A stretch of 64,000 bases of DNA, taken from the NCBI GenBank assembly GCA_037127255.1, contig JBANSL010000012.1, forward strand, positions 20,098,615 to 20,162,614, in the 5' to 3' direction. Of this stretch, positions 33,561-44,700 are shown one piece after another. A program made the translations under genes and the position numbers. A model generated the notes under the pieces. The model searched no databases, had not been told where the DNA came from, and saw only the letters and a list, made by a program, of their open reading frames with translations. Each line of letters begins with the position of its first letter. The stretch's first letter is position 1. The DNA is from Persicaria tinctoria. Its lineage: Eukaryota; Streptophyta; Magnoliopsida; Caryophyllales; Polygonaceae.

Positions 33561-34162
33561 TTATATGCTTTTAATCTAGCAGGTGTATTTACTGTCATGT
33601 TTTTTTTTTTAATATTCTTCCTTTAAATCATATATTGATGTTGGTCTCATCACTTATCATTACGTTCATTACAGAATTACAGGGCGATTACAGGATTTAG
33701 TTAATAACATGGTTGATGGCTTTTTGCATGCCAGGTTGATAATGTTTCAACTGCTAGGTTTGCCAGTTGACCATGGATGTATGGGATTTATATGCAAGCA
33801 ACTGCTACTTTTAGCCTAAACTTATTTTTTCCTTACAAAATTTGTCAAGTTATCTAAGACTATGATCATTCTAAAGAAGGAGATATTTTATGTAATGTAA
33901 TTGAGAGATGTAGTCAAATATGTGAATGGGAGAGGAACATCTGGAAGGGTTGAACTCAATTTATTTCAACATCCAATTAAGTATTCCCTCTTGATGTTGT
34001 TTAGCCATATTTTTTCAAGTTTTGCGCAATAACTCCGCACTTTGTGAACACCTGAACAATATTATTTTATTTAACTATCCCATCATTTTTATTTACATTA
34101 TTACTTTCTTGTTCCTTATAATAAATTTTTTATTTTTTATTTTTTTATATTTTCCTCGCAAT

Positions 34163-34189
34163 CGCGCCATGGCGCGGGAATTACACTAG
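34163..34189 (+). other. Helitron 2 3' terminus with hairpin
   Basis: Palindrome CGCGCCATGGCGCG at 34163-34176, then GGAATTACA and CTAG. The stem is identical to that of the minus-strand Helitron at 1331-1344, so the two elements probably use the same transposition machinery. Confidence 0.85.
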
Positions 34190-34481
34190 TATCCATTTAA
34201 TTTAGACACAATTCTTTGTACATTTTCCATCTCAACACAATAGTAGACACCTTTTTATGTGACAAATGACGCTATATTGTTTACATATATAACTCTTTCT
34301 ATTTTATTTGAGAAAAATGTATTGTTTTTATTTCTTTATATATGCTCGATGTATCTAATTTACCCTTTTATTTTTGTTTACAAAAAAAATCCCTTTATTT
34401 ATTTATTTTTGTTTTAGTTCCATTGGTGATGTCATAGGAGGTTACATATGTGATTTTTTAGAACAAAAACTATACAGATTG

Positions 34482-34711
34482 TTTAGTATTGTCAGACAAT
34501 ATTTTAATATTCCTCTACACAACAACTTATGTACTTGTGGACATATTATATTGGATGCTAAGCAAAAATAACTAGATTTCACTACAATTATATATATTTA
34601 GTATTGTCAGACAATATTTTAATATTCCTCTACACAACAACTTATGGACTTGTGGACATATTATATTGGATACTAAGCAAAAATAACTAGATTTCACTAC
34701 AATTATATTTT
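34482..34711. repeat. Tandem duplication, 115-bp period
   Basis: Two near-identical units beginning TTTAGTATTGTCAGACAATA (34482-34596, 34597-34711). They differ by a few bases, for example CTTATGTACTTG against CTTATGGACTTG. Non-coding, in the remains of the hAT-like element. Confidence 0.9.
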
Positions 34712-34903
34712 TGAATTTTTTAATGTATATTATTTTTTATTCATTAACCTACTTTTATTTTCTTAAATTTAAAAAATAATTCAAATATAAAAATAATATG
34801 AAATTTTTATGAAGTTATACACATTTTTTTTACAGAGTAATATTTATCAGGCCCTTTAAATTTTATTTCGCCCTGGGCCTATAAAATGATAGGACCGGCC
34901 CTG

Positions 34904-35047
34904 ATTGGATTGCCCATGACATTGGAGTCCCCCGACAAGGGAAAGTCGCCATTCCTTCGATCTAGACGTGTCGCTATGACTAACAATATTTGTCTGGTAA
35001 TTTTTCTCTAAAAAAAATGATGCCATTACGTTTGTGTTGCAACATGT
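34904..35047. other. Short unassigned stretch
   Basis: Single-copy-looking sequence between the hAT-like end and the TRIM target duplication; no gene or repeat is seen. Confidence 0.4.
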
Positions 35048-35052
35048 GACGC

Positions 35053-35497
35053 TATTAAAGTCTGACTCGGACCGATGACTGGAGTCGTGTGCACGGGCGC
35101 ACATGCGCTAGTAGTCTAGCACACAAGCCGAGGGAGGTTCCATTCTAAAACCAATTGGCAATAGAAGGAGTAGCCCACCGACTCGTATACTAGGGCTTGA
35201 TGTGTTTAACTTTCCGATGTGGGACACTTTGGTCTCACTGGGTAACCCAGACCATGATCGACATGGGCCATTAGGCTAACCGCTCTGATACCATATCAAA
35301 GTCCGACTCGGACCGATGACTGGGGTCGTGTGCACGGGCGCACATGCGCTAGTAGCCTAGCACACAAACCGAGGGAGGTTCCATTCTAAAACCAATTGGC
35401 AATAGAAGGAGTAGCTCACCGACTCATATACTAGGGCTTGATGTGTCTAACTTTTCGATGTGGCCGGGACACTTTGGTCTCATTCACAACTCTAACA
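35053..35497 (-). mobile_element. TRIM retrotransposon, 445 bp
   Basis: Two direct ~185-bp terminal repeats (35053-35237 and 35294-35497, the latter about 15 bp longer at its outer end) surround a ~55-bp interior. The interior starts with a perfect initiator-tRNA-Met primer-binding site and holds no gene. A 5-bp duplication GACGC flanks it (35048-35052, 35498-35502). On the minus strand the 5' LTR begins TGTTAGAG; the 3' LTR has lost that first segment and begins TGAGACC. These are the hallmarks of terminal-repeat retrotransposons in miniature. It lacks the 5S-like promoter of the Cassandra family. Confidence 0.85.
35282..35293 (-). other. TRIM primer-binding site (tRNA-iMet)
   Basis: Minus-strand TGGTATCAGAGC directly abuts the 5' LTR; it is the standard complement of the plant initiator tRNA-Met 3' end. 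Confidence 0.9.
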
Positions 35498-35606
35498 GAC
35501 GCAATCGATATCAGTTCAGTAAGCAGCATCGAGTATTAATGAAACTGTAAATACATATCCAGTGCAATTAATCTGTTGTAGTATGTAAATATTCATTTAA
35601 TGGTAG

Positions 35607-35945
35607 ATGAAGGAATCCAATGGACATGTGCTCAACAACAATGTTAGAATGTTCTTGATTGATGATGAATTAAGCCTGGAACTAAACAATCGTGTGAAGA
35701 TCCATGTTGATCTTCAAACCCGTCGGAAACTCGATCCGCATATATCAATCCTTGAAATAATAGAGCCAAAACAAAAGGGTTCATGCATCAAAAAAATTAA
35801 CCTCATCATTCGGACGCCCCTTGACGAAGCTAAAGACCTCGGTCAACACTGGATAACATATATTTATATACGTTCAAGTGATTTCCAATGGACGGATCTC
35901 AATGCCTTGGATAAGAAGTCCGGACTTCTTTCGATTAGTATCTAG
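35607..35945 (+). CDS. Unrecognised 112-aa open frame
   Basis: Open frame beginning MKESNGHVLNNNVRMFLIDD and containing KIHVDLQTRRKLDPHISILE. Its amino-acid mix up to about residue 88 is not low-complexity and could be an exon. The last ~24 residues overlap the antisense of the PP2 fragment and are then probably not coding. I do not recognise a family and see no promoter. It may be a host exon or chance. Confidence 0.25.
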   Translation: MKESNGHVLNNNVRMFLIDDELSLELNNRVKIHVDLQTRRKLDPHISILEIIEPKQKGSCIKKINLIIRTPLDEAKDLGQHWITYIYIRSSDFQWTDLNALDKKSGLLSISI

Positions 35946-36293
35946 GTGTTCGACGAGCAGCTTGAACCCATGTTCATGGGACTCCTTTGTGAAGAAGACG
36001 CCCATCTCAATCTCCATCCATCCATCATCCCTTTGCACCGGCAACTCGTCCTCTTCTATAAGTCCTTGCTTCAGAGAAGTAGTGGCTTCCGACAGGTGCA
36101 GGCAGCGTTTTTTGCAGGCGTTTCCTACGACGAGATCCACCTTAATACTCTTGAAGCCTCGTGGATTAGAATCGAGTTTGTACACAAAGTAGGCTCCATA
36201 TTTAGTTTTAGGCGACAGTAAACTCATGGTGGCTATCGTCCCCGTAATGTGTAGATAAGTCTCCTCGACGAGTTCCAAGCTGCAGTTGCGCAT
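35874..36293 (-). pseudogene. PP2 (phloem protein 2) lectin-domain fragment
   Basis: A 139-residue minus-strand frame matching the C-terminal three quarters of a PP2-type lectin domain. It has LLSPKTKYGAYFVYKL, then a central strand (IKVDLVVGNA), the hallmark DGWMEIEMGVFF, and the terminal KSGLLIQGIEIRPLE. In plants this domain is usually fused to an N-terminal F-box (PP2-B type) and acts as the carbohydrate-binding substrate receptor of an SCF ubiquitin ligase. Here no F-box or first PP2 exon is found upstream (36294-36680 is non-coding and a LINE begins at 36678). A possible splice acceptor CTGCAG lies just before CTTGGAACTC, so this may be the last exon of a gene whose 5' part was lost. 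Confidence 0.7.
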
Positions 36294-36677
36294 TCATTGA
36301 TGAGGTTCAATATCTAAAATCTCTATGGAAACATCATTATTTACACACAGTACGTTATATGTTAAAAAGTGTATATATATAGTTATTATTAAAATTGCAC
36401 CTTTCACACTAAGATAAAAATATTTGTATAGGACTGTGTGGAGGGATTTAGTAGACCTGTGTGGGGAAGAATCTTGAATGAGTCTCCACTTTTCTGCGTT
36501 TTCGCCGTGTGTATAATGAAGATGGTATACATCAAGGATAATAGTCTTCTTCGGGCTACCATTAGGTGCACTACTCTGTTGGATCCGTATAAAAAACGAG
36601 GATATAAGATAACTATAACCTTCATTAAATAATAATTAAAAATAATAATAATAACATGGTATGCTCCAACAATTGAT
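36294..36677. other. Unassigned gap before the LINE
   Basis: AT-rich, no credible coding sequence. The last nine bases, ACAATTGAT (36669-36677), are the 5' copy of the LINE target duplication. Confidence 0.5.
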
Positions 36678-38394
36678 GTCGTGCTTCAAACTGCCGGTTG
36701 GTTTCTGCTAGGATTTGGAACAGATTATGTGTGCAAGTTCTGGTGGGGTGGGGATGACCGAAACAAGAAGGTACAAAGGATGAATTGGAAGAGGATGGGT
36801 ATGGCAAAGGAGAAAGGGGAAAGGGGGACTTGGGTTTCGTGATCTTGAGCTTTTTAGCAACGCGCTGTTAGCGAGACAAGGGTGGAGATTAATTCAAAAA
36901 ACTCTTTATCTTTAGTAGCGCGGCTGCTGAAAAGCGAGGTATTTTTCGAATTCATCCTTCCTAGAGGCAACTTGTGGATACAATCCGAGCTATACATGGA
37001 GAAGTATTCTAAGTGGATAGGAGGTGTTTAAAAAGGGTCTTGTTTGGGCAATAGGGAATGGTGTGAATGTGCATGTGTGGGAGGACAGATGGATTCCACG
37101 TCCAAAGAGCTTTCAGGTTCTAAGCAAACCTACACGGTGGGGATCCTGGGCTGCGGATGCTGGATTTGATTGACTGGAGCCGAAATATGTGGGATGAAGG
37201 CTTGGTTCGATCCTTGCTTCTACCATGTGATGCTAAGTTGATGCTCCGAATGTGGTTGGTCAGCCCTTTCAATGAGGATGAGCTAGTTTAGGCATTTAAT
37301 AAGGGCGGCTTCTTCTCGGTCAGGTCCCCTTATCATATGTTAATGAAGGAGAGGTTAAAAGGGGAAGGAAGGCCAAAACAAGCGGAAGGTAACGTAGTGG
37401 GGAGTGCTTGGAAGAAAATGTGGAAGTTGAATATATTGCCGCGAGTAAGGACCTTTGTTTAGAGGGTTGTTAAGAGGGTGTTACCTTGCAAGACCAATCT
37501 TTTTAAGAAGAAGATAGTGGAAGATAAATGTTGCGATTTGTGTGGTAGAAGGGAGGACGAGTTTCATGCTCTATTTTAGTGTCGTGGAGTGAGGAAGGCT
37601 TGGAAGCATAAGTTGACCTTAGTGCGGGGAAGGGGTGAGAAGCCGCTACTGGACACATTTGTGCGAGTGTTTACGGAGCTAAACTCAAAGAAGCAATGCC
37701 GGTGGGCTGTGACGATGTGGAAGGTGTGGGAAGTTCGAAACAAACGCATTTTCGAGGGGAAAATCATTGAACTGATGGAAGTGACTAGTGAGACAGGGGG
37801 TTGAGGATGAATTCAGGGGACAATGGAACACTGTTGTAAGAGGAAGAGTCACGCGGCTGGAAGAGTGACCAGGGGAGGCTGCCTGGACACCACCAGGACC
37901 GGACTTCATCAAGCTTAATTGCGATGCCGCGGTCTCTAAAGATCGAGGTTCGGGGCTGGGCATTGTGGGAAGGAATGAGCGGGGGAGATGTTGTTGGCGG
38001 GATGCAGAAGAGTCGAATTCACCACGATGGTCGAAGTGGTGGAGGTGCAGGCGGTCCTGTGGGCTGTTGAGGTAGCGCTGGAAAGGGGTTTCACAAGGCT
38101 GATCGTCGAGACAGACTGTTTAGCGCTGGTAGCGAAGCTGAGGAAAGGATACAACGGTCGGGGTGAGCTGAAACACTTGATCGATGCGGCTCGTGGACAC
38201 ATGACTGGTGCAACAGAGGTTATTTGGCACCATGTCCGGCGGGAAGGAAATAAAGTGGCCAATGGTTTAGCTGCTTATAGGTCTTCACATTCTAGTTTAT
38301 TTTTTAGCTATTTAGCATTACTGAAAACAGTGTATGAACAATTGCTCTTAGATATTAATCACTAAGCTAGTTGGCTCTTTCTCAAAAAAAAAAA
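36678..38394 (+). mobile_element. LINE (L1-type), 5'-truncated, with RNase H end
   Basis: 3' portion of a plant L1 ORF2. First comes GLGFRDLELFSNALLARQGW near 36825, then KGLVWAIGNGVNVHVWEDRW near 37037. A zinc-finger-like zf-RVT region follows (WKLNILPRVRTFV and CCDLCGRREDEFHALF, about 37424-37590). Last is an RNase H-like domain (CDAAVSKDRGSGLGIVGRNE near 37922, then VEVQAVLWAVEVALERGF and ETDCLALVAKL, ending near 38365). Several stops and frameshifts are present. It ends in a 12-A tail and is bounded by ACAATTGAT at 36669-36677 and 38395-38403. The 5' truncation with a poly-A tail is typical of target-primed insertion. Confidence 0.88.
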
Positions 38395-38696
38395 ACAATT
38401 GATATCAAAGTTTGCTGATTGGATCTGTGTTAAGATTTGCAGGAAATGAGTTCATGTACATCAAATGGGTCTTTCTATGTGACTCATTTGCAAGAAATGA
38501 GTTTGATAGATTATATATTGAATAGTGTACGAGCCTATTGGCTCATGCTCAGTCCTACTCTCTTGTAATCTATATATATTAACATTATGAGGAATGAAAC
38601 CCTAAGGAGGATTTTATATCGATCAATACAATTCTACATGGTATCAGGCTTTTTCTTCCTCGCAAAACCCTAATTCGATCCGCCGCCCCTACCACC
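38211..38696 (+). repeat. 486-bp direct duplication flanking the LARD, left copy
   Basis: Identical by eye to 50340-50825. It comprises the last ~185 bp of the LINE with its poly-A tail, the start of a copia-2 LTR, the complete 135-bp copia-1 5' LTR (38504-38638), the primer-binding site and the first bases of the copia-1 leader. At 38697 the LARD begins. See the finding on this duplication. Confidence 0.93.
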
Positions 38697-41600
38697 TGTA
38701 ACGGCCCAGAATTATAATTTCTGGGTTACGTTTCAAGGGATAAAACCCCTTGTTCGGATCTTGCAATCCAGGTACGGGTCGAGGTTTCAAACTCTTTTTT
38801 TTTTTGGTCAGTAATAAAGAGGGGTTTCGAACCCTGAAAATATCGTAGGGCCGTTGGGTACCCTTAACCTGTCCTAAGATTATGTCGCGGAAACCATTTC
38901 AAACGGAAGTAAAGCGGAAGTAAAATACAGATACAAGTGCCACGGCGGAGCCGGGTCAAAACGGAGTCAAAAGTATAAATCCCAAAACAATATAATCAGA
39001 GTCTGGTGAAGTCTATAACTCCAGCGCTCACTCTCCGCCGACACAATGACCCGCGCAATAAGCAAACAGCACCGATAGAATGAACATAAATAATTCCTAA
39101 AAAAATTGATTTGGGGCGGGATCAGATCGATGCCCACTTAACTCTGCATCCCAACCATAAGCACACATATACGCTATACCTAATAAAGATGCTCTAATGC
39201 AGTACGAAATTCAACACACTAGCATGCTCCTAGTTCATAATAATGTGCAGAAATACTGTAAAGGGCCCAAGACAATGCCAAGTGGCATATCCCTCTCCTA
39301 CCTCCACCCCTTCCGACAGGCGGAGACTGGCCAGCTCGTGAATGCATTCATTCATAATCGGGGGGCACGCATGCCTAACCCGCTCCACAATAAAGCCCGC
39401 AGGCATATCATAATATAAGGAAGTACTCGATTGACTCAGGGTACCCGATGAGGCTGGGCTACCCTATGACCCTAGCAAAGACTCTAGGACTATCACAGAT
39501 AACGGCCGTTCTGTTTACATACACATAGAAAAATAGAATGCTCAACGATCAATGCAACCTAGCATGGTGCTACATGGCATGCTGATCATGAATGCAACAC
39601 CTAGTATATCATGCACCTAAAGCAGGGAATAGCTCTATTCAATCTGAGTAAGCTCCGAAGAGACTTACCTGGAGATGCAGAACAGCAAGATAACACAAGC
39701 AAGGGCCCAAATGCAAGTCCAAAGCAATCCAAAAGCAATATACACCTATCATCAAGTCATTTCCATAAGCTACCGGTCCATCATTCACACACGCGAAACC
39801 CAAGTTCTCCACATGCTCAAAACCAACCGATGGTAAAACCATTTTCCAAAACCTTTCCGATACGATCAATCATCAACCAAAATCATTCTTCCCAAGATCT
39901 TCCGACTTGTAAGTCTCAAGTTAATCAACTCAGAAAATCAACAATTCCTTTAAAGTCATACTTAGCCAAATCTTGATATCAACATTTAAACCTTAGAACC
40001 AATCTCTCAAAATCTTGTTATAGAAATAATTCCGGCATTTAGTCACAAAATAATTCCATTTTCACAACCATATTTATAAATCAAAACTCGTAATTCATTT
40101 CAAATTCCTAAAATCATAATTTAAAACAATACTAAATATATATTTCAATAATGTCTCCTTTAAACCATTTTATAAGTCATAATAATAATATTACACTTTT
40201 AAATCTCAAAATAATATTTTATATTTTAAATCTCTCATAGTGTGTATATATATATATCCCATTTATTTAATTTTACATAAAATATATAAGTCTTAAAAAT
40301 CTATTTTAAAACTCAACATTATTATCCCATTTATTTATATTTTTCATATCGAATTTATTTATACATCAAGTAGGTCTTAAACCCCAAAAAAAACTTTACT
40401 AAAATTAGGCCCAATTTAAGAGAGTGGCCCAAATCCATTTACAAGGTCGGGTCAGCCCACTCCCAAAACTTTAAATTTTTAATGAACCAAACCGGTCCGA
40501 TTTTTATTAAATAATTGCTGAACCGGCCTAACATAAAACAAAAGAAAAACCGGACCGGTTCACTATCCCCTTCCTCCTCCCCTAACCTCTGCGTCTGAAA
40601 ACAAAACGGGAGGAAGAGGAGCTCGACCGGAGCTCCGGAGATTGCCCACGCTCGGTTCTCACCTCTCTCGATCTCACACCACTTAACGAACGAGAAGAAA
40701 TCGAATCAAGGTAAGAGGAAGGGACTGGAGCGCTCACCGAGAGAAGGTTCGAGGATGCCGGAGGTTCGTCGGGGCTTCGATTCGACTCGCCGGAGTTCGA
40801 TTGGCTCGCCGGGGACTCGGAGAGGTGCTGGCTTGGCCTAGATTGAAGGTGAGAGTGAGAAAGGAGGAACCTTGTTTAAGATTTGTGATCGAATGTGGGA
40901 GGGGGCTTACCGACTATTCTCGAGTGGAGCTGGGGGAAAAGCGCTCGGGCTGTGGTCGGAGCCGAGGCTGGGGCTGCTGAAGCTACTTCTGGCGGCTCCG
41001 GGGAGGCAATGGACGCCTCTGCTCTTGCTGGCTAAAGGAGTAGGAAAGGAAGGGGTGTTGATGGCGCTCGACGTTTCTAAAGGAAGACAGGGGGATGGCG
41101 GCTACTGTTTTGGCGGAGGTGAGAGGCTGGTGACGGTGGCAATTGGTGGTGGCTGCCGGAAAACAGGAGGTGGAGTGGTGGCGGTGGGGAGGAGCAAAAG
41201 GTGGTGGTTTGTGGTGCCGAGCTGCTGAACAAGGGAGAAGGAGTGGAGCTTTGTCTTCAAAGAGGAAATGGGGGTTCTCTGCAATTGCAAGAGATAAGGG
41301 TCTGAGCTCATCAAAGGAAACAGGACAAGGGAGGTTTTGGTATTTTTTTTTTCTTGTCTTGTAAAAGAATAGGGAACCAAGGATGGAGGGGATAAGATTT
41401 ACCCAAAGTAGAGAAAGTGTGTTGAAATTGGTCAAATATGGGGACCAAGTGTAGAGATTAGATAAGAATAGGTGATAAGAGACGGAATTGTGGTCCCGAC
41501 GTCGGAAATTTGGATTTCGACGATTGATATGCTGAATCCCGCTCTCTCGATTGATTAAATATTTAATATTGAATATGATATCGCTGACGGCATGAATTTT

Positions 41601-41727
41601 CGAATCCCGGACGAAATAAAAGACGGATTCGATCTTTAAAATTGAAAATTGGGCCGGAATTCACTTTAAATTCATTTTTAAATTCTCTTTTTCCAAAAAT
41701 TAATATTTGAAAATCCGGGCCTTTACA
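38697..41727 (-). repeat. LARD 3' LTR (3031 bp)
   Basis: TGTAACGGCCCAG to GGGCCTTTACA. It includes a GC- and purine-rich block (about 40560-41430) whose open frames on both strands are low-complexity and shared with the other LTR; I do not regard them as genes. One junction base (TGTAACGG against TGTAAAGG) and scattered changes separate it from the 5' LTR. Confidence 0.9.
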
Positions 41728-41765
41728 TCATCCACCTCTAAAAACAAGTCTCGTCCCCGAGACTA
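41728..41765 (-). other. LARD polypurine tract
   Basis: Minus strand: TCTCGGGGACGAGACTTG then TTTTTAGAGGTGGATGA, ending at the LTR start TGTAAAGG. 'GGACGA...AGAGGTGGA' directly before the LTR is the chromovirus arrangement. Confidence 0.7.
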
Positions 41766-44700
41766 AAATATACAAGTAGGGGATGAAGTTTGAAATTGAT
41801 GAGTCCAAAGACCGTGTCCAAGGATCTTGTAATCGTCTCGGTTGCGTCTTCCGGGATTCTTACAACATCCTAGTCACGGTCGTGACATCTCCAATTGGCC
41901 TTGACAAGTATGCGATAAGCGCCCCTATCACATACTCGCTTCGACTTTTCGGAAGTATCACAACTCTAAAAGTTCTACAATGTCATCACTAGGTCTTAGC
42001 AAGTACCCTACAAGCGCCCTCATAGAGTGCTTGTATCCACTTCGTGAAGTATCATAGAGTTGCCCGGGTTTAAAAAGTTTTAAAAGGAATTCCGCAATTT
42101 AAAAAGGTTAACCTCAAAATCGTTGAAATTCTCGATAACGTTCATTCTTCTAAAATCCAAATTGATCATTTTCAAAACCGCTCAAAATCATCAAATCCAA
42201 TGTTTAATCAAGCAATTTCATATCACGTAAGGTGGAATCATCCACTTCTAAGGGCTAATCCCATATTCTCTTCCTAGTTTCAAGAATCAAATCAATCTAT
42301 CAGTTTCAATTCGAGCAAAATTCACAAGCCACAAGCAATGCATAACCACATAATCAATCAATCCTCAACGAGTACCATATGACATATGACAAGTCTCAAA
42401 CATATGCCAGCACACTGCCACAAGATCACATCAACGTCTCCACATCATGCTAACGGTCATAATATGCATCTATGCCAAAATCATACCACACATCTTGATA
42501 TCACACCAAAAGTCATGAAAGGCATCTCATCATCATGGGGTCAACGAACCAAAACTCATTGCCAACACATCAACATAACAACTCATGCTATTTAGGATTC
42601 CGAAAAAGGGGAGGTCAGCAGTATATCAATCATTGAATGTCAGTATATTCACCATGGATCATCTTAACTCATCACAATGTCATATAACGATCATTTAGAA
42701 ATCTGGTATCATTATCTCATATATACACGTCATATTCATCATTTAATATATCCATAATCATGCTTAACGATAATATAACGTAATATCATGCTTATCACCA
42801 CATAACATATCATCATGCTCTCACATAATAACACAACCTTATCTCGTATATCATATCACAACACATCCTAACATGTTCCTAAAACAACATAATAAGATAG
42901 CAAAGCATCAATACATCATGATAGCATTTGTCACTTCCAACTAAATTTCAATATTGCATATCAACATGTAGCATCATTCCATATAGGGTTCATCATGGTT
43001 GCGATCTATCATCGTGCCCGTACATATTAACAAGTCATGCAAGCAAGAAAATCCCCACATCATCACTAGTAAAAAAAAAACACAATCCCCACTCGCTTGA
43101 TTCAGATTCCCAACTCAAGACTAGCCTCATCTAGACTTTACCAACATCAACTCAGATACATCCTCTAAAAAGAAATCCAAATTCATTTCAATACTCTAAT
43201 CTCGCCCCTCATTCCACCAAGTACTCTCACTCACCATCCACCTCTAAGAATCCAACTCCTATACCTAACTTCTCACCTGAGTACCCCCTCATACTATGTT
43301 CTCAATACTTTCTAAAGCCATTTCCTACACTTCCCACACTTCCCAAGTTACCACAAGCATCATGCCCTGTTAGTCACAATTTATCTAGAAATCCTTCGAT
43401 CACCACCTAGCCGACCTATTCACAACCGTACCTCCGCCTAAGGTTCACCCAAAAGCTTATCGGAATCACCAAGCGTTGCCTTTCAAAATTCCCAAAGTTC
43501 ACTCAGTCTTACCTAAACCAATATCTCTCTCTTGCGACTTACCTCATAATATCATCGATCATCCAACCACTCAAGTTCTTTCACCATTCTTCTACCATTC
43601 TTCAAGATAATCTCCCCCACAGGTTCAAAGAAGAAGCAATCATGAACATTATTACACATAAGGACCACATCATATTGACCAGCATTCATAGCATCATGAG
43701 TTCATAATCAAGCATTGCAACTATGTCAAAAGTCTCAATTTACCGGCATGCTTAATAATTATTGCAAAACATCATATGTGAGCATGGTCAATTCAAGCTA
43801 GCAAGTTTCATTATACCCTTATCAGATAACAGTTCAGGTTCTCAACAATTGCAATTCACATTTTATAGGCAAGCAATTTAGATCATGCTTAGCAACTCAG
43901 AGCATCAACACTTCAAGGCATCATGACACATTAGAACTATAAAGCATCAAATCATATCATCATAGACAACGGACAATCAGACAACAATCATCACCAAGTC
44001 AGCACATCAACACGTAATTCTCATCGCCAGGTCAGTGCAATGTTGTCATTAACAACCTCAGAAGGATTATCAATTCGAACGAAAGACACTCTCGCTCGCA
44101 AGTCATATCGCACTCAGTAACCGCAATCCTCGACACGTGCTTGTTCCACCGACATCATTGATCCTGAGGCCCGTGGGTTATGGGCCCACGCTTCTACTAT
44201 GCCGCTCTATCGTTATCTAACTTGTCGTTCTCTTTCCCATGCGGTCGCTCGTTCAATGTATCGCGTAGGAGTTCAAGTTAGCGGAGATAGGGGAGTGACA
44301 AGTTAAGACAACCCGAATTCCTTTCGGGGACAAACACGTACCACAACTAAAGACGACAATACTAGAGGCAAGACTCTGACCCGAGAATAGCAACAACGCC
44401 CTTATGGAGGTCCATTAGGTTGCAATCGCGACAAGCAAACATGAATTCATCATGGAGCATATCAATCACTCTAGTTCATACTAACATGTACCTAACCCAT
44501 GATGAGTTACATACGCATTCATTTCAAAAAACACAATCGAGTCTGGCACTAATGCAGGTAAGATGAGCTAATCGCAAACTCTTTCATGAAAGCAGACATG
44601 CTTAGCAATCTTAAACGAGATATGCAGAATAAACATAGGAATTATCACACGTATGAACAATGTACGAGTATGGTACACACATCTACTAATCAGGTCAAAT

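Larger units (their letters stand above)
30038..34189 (+). mobile_element. Helitron 2, gene-fragment carrier, about 4.15 kb
   Basis: It starts TCTATATATATATA after a host A (30037). It ends with the perfect palindrome CGCGCCATGGCGCG, GGAATTACA and CTAG (34186-34189) before a host T. Joining the flanks gives CCCTA|TATCCATTTAA. This matches a nearby sequence, CCCTATATCCATTAAATT at 29993-30010, so the reconstructed empty site looks natural. No Rep/helicase is seen; instead it carries fragments of unrelated genes (31520-31672, 32405-32678, 32941-33560). A foldback element is inserted in the TA run at its 5' end. Confidence 0.82.
19899..34903. mobile_element. Possible old hAT-like element holding family B and Helitron 2
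   Basis: The left end CGGTGCCGGGCCAAGGGC, continuing after the family-B array as CGACCGCCCAGGGCCTAT (29823-29840), resembles the right end. On the other strand that end reads CAGGGCCGGTCC and then TATAGGCCCAGGGCGAA (34871-34903). CAGxGCCGG termini with a nearby GCCCAGGGC block occur in plant hAT-like elements. The flanks CAAACACC and ATTGGATT do not match, so the boundaries or superfamily are uncertain. The remaining own sequence (29823-30037, 34190-34903) is AT-rich and non-coding. Confidence 0.45.

Noticed and set aside
35053..35497. Cassandra-type TRIM with 5S RNA promoter
   Set aside because: The LTRs lack the 5S-like A and C box sequence; it is a different TRIM family.
40872..41435. Open frames of 118 and 150 codons on opposite strands in the LARD LTR (and copies at 49482-49991)
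   Set aside because: Low-complexity G/A-rich composition, both strands open together, and position within an LTR; explained by base bias.
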